Shown here piece after piece: positions 14,342 through 17,190 of a stretch of DNA of 17,190 nt. Below the pieces are notes generated by a model, which saw only the letters and a list, made by a program, of their open reading frames with translations, was not told the origin of the DNA and ran no database searches. Within the stretch, counting starts at the first letter, position 1; every line of letters begins with the position of its first letter. Origin of the DNA: Verrucomicrobiota bacterium (lineage in GTDB: Bacteria; Verrucomicrobiota; Verrucomicrobiia; Opitutales; Intestinicryptomonadaceae). A program made the translations under genes and the position numbers. Location of the stretch: positions 1-17,190 of the forward strand of contig QALA01000041.1 in NCBI GenBank assembly GCA_003343565.1, read 5' to 3'.

Positions 14342-15855
14342 GCGCGGCCGTCGAGATTGGAGGTTAGGGCGTTCGCCAGCGGGAGCGCGCACGAGGAGGC
14401 GGAGTGCTCCAGCTTCATATTTACGGCTTCGGCGGGGCCGTCGGAGCCGCAGGGATATAAGGCGGGTTTTGACGAACTGCTCTTCCAATGGGCGATTATG
14501 GGATCGACGAATTTCCAGCCGGCCTCCACGGCGTCGCTTCTGGCAAAGAGCGTGGAGTCTCCGGACATGGCGTCGAGAATCAGGCGCGAGTATGCGTCCG
14601 GCAGCGTCACGTCCGCGAGGGAAGAGTAGTTGAAGTCCATGGAAACCTGCGTTGCGCTGAAGGATTTTCCCGGAATCTTGAGGGCGAATTTGAGCGAGAT
14701 TCCCTCGTCGGGCTGTATTATGACCGACAGCTTGTTGCGCATGTTTTCCCCGCACAATCCGGAAAATAGGGCGTGCGGGGCGGGCTTGAAGTTGACGGAT
14801 ATTTCGGAGCGCTTTTGCGAGAGCCTCTTGCCGGTGTAAAAGTAGAACGGCACTCCGCTCCACCGGCGGTTGTCTATAAAAGCCTTCATTGCCACGTAGG
14901 TCTCGACGGCCGAGTCTTTGGCGACATTCGGTTCGTCCGCATATGCCGCCGTCTGCTTGCCGTTGCACATTCCGCCGGCGTACTGGCCGCGAACAGTGTT
15001 CTTTTCCACCGCGGCGGCGTCCATCGGGCGCAGGCAGGAGAGGACTTTTGCCATCTCGTCCCTTATGGAGTCGGCGCTGAGATTTGCCGGGCACTCCATG
15101 GCCACGAATGTCATGAGCTCCAGCAGGTGGTTTTGAATCATGTCGCGCATGGCTCCGGCGGATTCGTAATACGCGCCGCGCTTCTCGACCCCGACCGTCT
15201 CGGAAACGCTTATCTCGACGGACTCTATGTGGTCCCTGTTCCAGATGGGCTCGAAAATCTCGTTTGAAAAGCGCAGCACGAGAATGTTTTGCACGGTCTC
15301 TTTGCCGAGGTAGTGGTCTATTCTGAAAATGCGCTCTTCCGGAAACGCGGAATTCAGCTTTGCGTTTAGCATGCGCGCGCTTTTCAGGTCGGAGCCGAAC
15401 GGCTTTTCGACGATTATCGAAGATTTTTTGTCTGCAAGTCCCGACGCTTTGAGCCCGTCGACAATGGTCGGATACGCCGACGGCGGAGTTCCGAGATAGA
15501 ATAGAGCGCGCCCGCCTGCGCCGGAGAGGGCGCGCACGCGCTCGAGCTCGCCGGCCAAAGAGCCGTAGGAATGCGCGTCGGAGGAGTCGAACGAAAAGTA
15601 TTCTACGAGCCGAAAAAACTCCTCCAGCTTTTCGGCGCACTCGCGCGCGGCCGCGCCTGAGTCCAACATTTCCAGCATGCGAGTGCGCGCGAATTCTCCG
15701 GTCGAGATTTTCGTCCTCCCGACGCACAGGACGCGGAATTTCTCCGGAAGCAGCCCGCGAAGAAACAGTTGAAAAAGCGCCGGAAGCAGCTTGCGCTTGG
15801 AGAGGTCGCCGGACGCTCCGAATATGGTTAAAATTTGGTTTTCTGGACGTCGCAT
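14338..15855 (-). CDS. zwf: Glucose-6-phosphate 1-dehydrogenase
   Basis: Zwf oxidises glucose 6-phosphate to 6-phosphoglucono-lactone with NADP+. The 505-residue length is normal. TIFGASGDLSKRKLLPALF (10-28) is the cofactor-binding loop, IVEKPFGSDL (148-157) follows, and FRIDHYLGKETVQN (177-190) is the active-site signature with Lys and His. RGAYYESAGAMRDMIQNH (226-243) and RGQYAGG (289-295) are also conserved. The ATG at 15855 starts the protein ten residues before the nucleotide loop and has GGAAACAGG just upstream; a longer in-frame start at 16089 would overlap gnd. It lies 20 nt after the gnd stop and overlaps pgl by 4 nt, so the three genes form one operon. Confidence 0.97.
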   Translation of the reverse strand: MRRPENQILTIFGASGDLSKRKLLPALFQLFLRGLLPEKFRVLCVGRTKISTGEFARTRMLEMLDSGAAARECAEKLEEFFRLVEYFSFDSSDAHSYGSLAGELERVRALSGAGGRALFYLGTPPSAYPTIVDGLKASGLADKKSSIIVEKPFGSDLKSARMLNAKLNSAFPEERIFRIDHYLGKETVQNILVLRFSNEIFEPIWNRDHIESVEISVSETVGVEKRGAYYESAGAMRDMIQNHLLELMTFVAMECPANLSADSIRDEMAKVLSCLRPMDAAAVEKNTVRGQYAGGMCNGKQTAAYADEPNVAKDSAVETYVAMKAFIDNRRWSGVPFYFYTGKRLSQKRSEISVNFKPAPHALFSGLCGENMRNKLSVIIQPDEGISLKFALKIPGKSFSATQVSMDFNYSSLADVTLPDAYSRLILDAMSGDSTLFARSDAVEAGWKFVDPIIAHWKSSSSKPALYPCGSDGPAEAVNMKLEHSASSCALPLANALTSNLDGRA

Positions 15856-15875
15856 ATATAGCCTGTTTCCGCGGT

Positions 15876-17190
15876 TTATTCCCCGTTTTTTTCCGCCTCC
15901 AGACAGGCCCAGTCCGTGTGGAAAAACTTCCCGCGCGGGCTGTCGATTCTCTCGTAGGTGTGCGCGCCGAAATAGTCGCGCTGGGCCTGTATTAGGCCGG
16001 CCGACGAATGCAGCGTTCTCATGGAGTCGAAATCCGACAGCGCCGCCGCCATGCAGGGGACGGGACAGCCGCGCTCCATTGCCAGGCACGCCGCCTTGCG
16101 AAGCCGCTCGATTCCCCCGCGCATCGCGTCGGCAAAGTAGCCGTCGAAAATCATGTTTTCAAGCTCCGCGTCGGATTCGTACGCCCGCGCGATTCTATCC
16201 AGAAAAACCGAGCGGATTATGCTTCCGTTTCTCCACACCCTCGCAACGGCCGCCAGATCCAAATTCCATTTCCTCTCCATCGACACGCTCCGCATCAGCG
16301 AAAAACCCTGCGCGTAGGACATTATCTTCGACGCATAGAGCGCGTCCTCAATGTCGCTGGGGGAAATCTTCGCGGCCGAATCGGGCGCCGAGGCATCGGG
16401 ATACAATTTTGCCGCCTTTTCGCGCTCCTGCAAGCGCGCCGAGGCGAAGCGCGCAAAAACCGCCTGCGCTATAAGCCCGAACGGCACGTTCTCGTCGACG
16501 GCCGTTTTCAGCGCGAGCTTTCCCGTTCCCTTTTGCGAGGCGCAGTCTAAAATTTTATCGACTATGTATCCGCCGTCTGGCGCCTTCGCCGAAAGTATCT
16601 TCGAGGTTATTTCGAGCAGATAGCCGCCCAACTTTCCGCGGTTCCACTCTCCGAAGATGCCGGAGATTTCCCCGTTGTCCAGCCCCGCGCACTTCCTCAG
16701 AATGAAGTAGGCCTCGCCGATTAGCTGCATGTCGCCGTACTCTATCGCGTTGTGGACGGTCTTTACGAAGTGCCCGGATCCCTCCGGTCCCGTCCATAGG
16801 CAGCACGGGGCGCCGTCGTCGGCCCTGGCGGCTATTGCGAGAAATATTTTCCCTATTTCCTCCCACGCCCGCGCCGAACCCGACGCCATAATCGACGGCC
16901 CGTTGAGCGCGCCTTGCTCCCCTCCGGATACTCCCATGCCGACGTACAAAAGGCCCTTTTCCTCCAGCAGCTTCAGCCGCCGATACGTGTCTTGAAAGTC
17001 CGAATTGCCGCCGTCTATTATTATGTCCGATTTCGACAGCATCGGTATAAGCTCTCCGATCACTTCGTCCACCGCCGCGCCCGCCTTGACCATCAGCAGT
17101 ATTTTTCGCGGCTTGGAGAGCGACTGGACGAACTTTTCCAGATTGTCCGTCGCAAAAAAGTTCGACTTGCCGAACTTGCTTTCAAACGCC
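15876..17190 (-). CDS. gnd: 6-phosphogluconate dehydrogenase, decarboxylating (5' end outside window)
   Basis: Gnd converts 6-phosphogluconate to ribulose 5-phosphate and CO2 with NADP+. The window holds 437 residues; compared with the usual ~470, about 30-45 N-terminal residues including the Rossmann loop lie beyond 17190. The visible part includes ILLMVKAGAAVDEVI, then IIIDGGNSDFQDTYRR, YVGMGVSGGEQGALNGPS, the catalytic stretch VKTVHNAIEYGDMQLIGEAY with its Lys, His, Asn and Glu, QKGTGKL, and the C-terminal AQRDYFGAHTYER and FFHTDW. All active-site residues I can check are present. It is the promoter-proximal gene of gnd-zwf-pgl in this window. Confidence 0.96.
   Translation of the reverse strand, partial: AFESKFGKSNFFATDNLEKFVQSLSKPRKILLMVKAGAAVDEVIGELIPMLSKSDIIIDGGNSDFQDTYRRLKLLEEKGLLYVGMGVSGGEQGALNGPSIMASGSARAWEEIGKIFLAIAARADDGAPCCLWTGPEGSGHFVKTVHNAIEYGDMQLIGEAYFILRKCAGLDNGEISGIFGEWNRGKLGGYLLEITSKILSAKAPDGGYIVDKILDCASQKGTGKLALKTAVDENVPFGLIAQAVFARFASARLQEREKAAKLYPDASAPDSAAKISPSDIEDALYASKIMSYAQGFSLMRSVSMERKWNLDLAAVARVWRNGSIIRSVFLDRIARAYESDAELENMIFDGYFADAMRGGIERLRKAACLAMERGCPVPCMAAALSDFDSMRTLHSSAGLIQAQRDYFGAHTYERIDSPRGKFFHTDWACLEAEKNGE

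Noticed and set aside
14342..15727. Upstream extension of the pgl frame
   Set aside because: It is the out-of-frame shadow of zwf. The GTG at 14341 gives a correct-length enzyme.

Overview
The window looks like part of a GC-rich bacterial chromosome, most likely from the Verrucomicrobiota (Opitutae-like). That is an inference from gene families I associate with that phylum: a GxNHGHIYG-type Gfo/Idh/MocA oxidoreductase, an Nramp-like carrier with a GPGW motif, a Tat-exported SRRSFLK oxidoreductase, an RRPNQ-type AraC regulator and a eukaryote-type (XYLB) xylulokinase. Isoleucine is written mainly as ATA despite the high GC content. I see no rRNA, tRNA, insertion sequence, phage gene or CRISPR array.

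Left part (1-6427, plus strand): a hexuronate/mannonate catabolic cluster. The tail of an upstream gene (2-49) is followed by a Gfo/Idh/MocA oxidoreductase, an Nramp-fold carrier with altered metal-site motifs and an extra ~100-residue domain, an SDR D-mannonate oxidoreductase (UxuB role), mannonate dehydratase UxuA, and an AraC-family regulator. UxuB and UxuA together convert fructuronate to mannonate and then to 2-keto-3-deoxygluconate. The AraC gene is set apart by ~280 nt that hold a 10-nt direct repeat.

Middle (6428-7498): about 1.07 kb between convergent genes. It holds a plus-strand terminator, G-rich and 12-nt degenerate repeats, a possible decayed minus-strand gene, an unannotated 40-codon minus-strand ORF with a strong Shine-Dalgarno, and a cluster of four hairpins including a 15-bp stem.

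Right part (7499-12919, minus strand): a tightly packed four-gene operon, transcribed right to left. It encodes an L-fucose/arabinose-isomerase-family enzyme, a Tat-signal Gfo/Idh/MocA oxidoreductase, a secreted alpha-helical-repeat protein and a xylulokinase. All three internal junctions are exactly 4 nt. It probably channels a pentose (or related sugar) to D-xylulose 5-phosphate.

Far right (13601-17190, minus strand): gnd (5' end outside the window), zwf and pgl, the complete oxidative pentose-phosphate set, with zwf and pgl overlapping by 4 nt. The xylulokinase product feeds the same pentose-phosphate pool. The ~680-nt gap upstream of the isomerase carries a perfect 15-bp palindrome and smaller hairpins that may be regulatory.

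No clear defence or mobile system is present. The most unusual material is the Nramp-like carrier inside a uronate operon and the structured, partly decayed convergent intergenic region.
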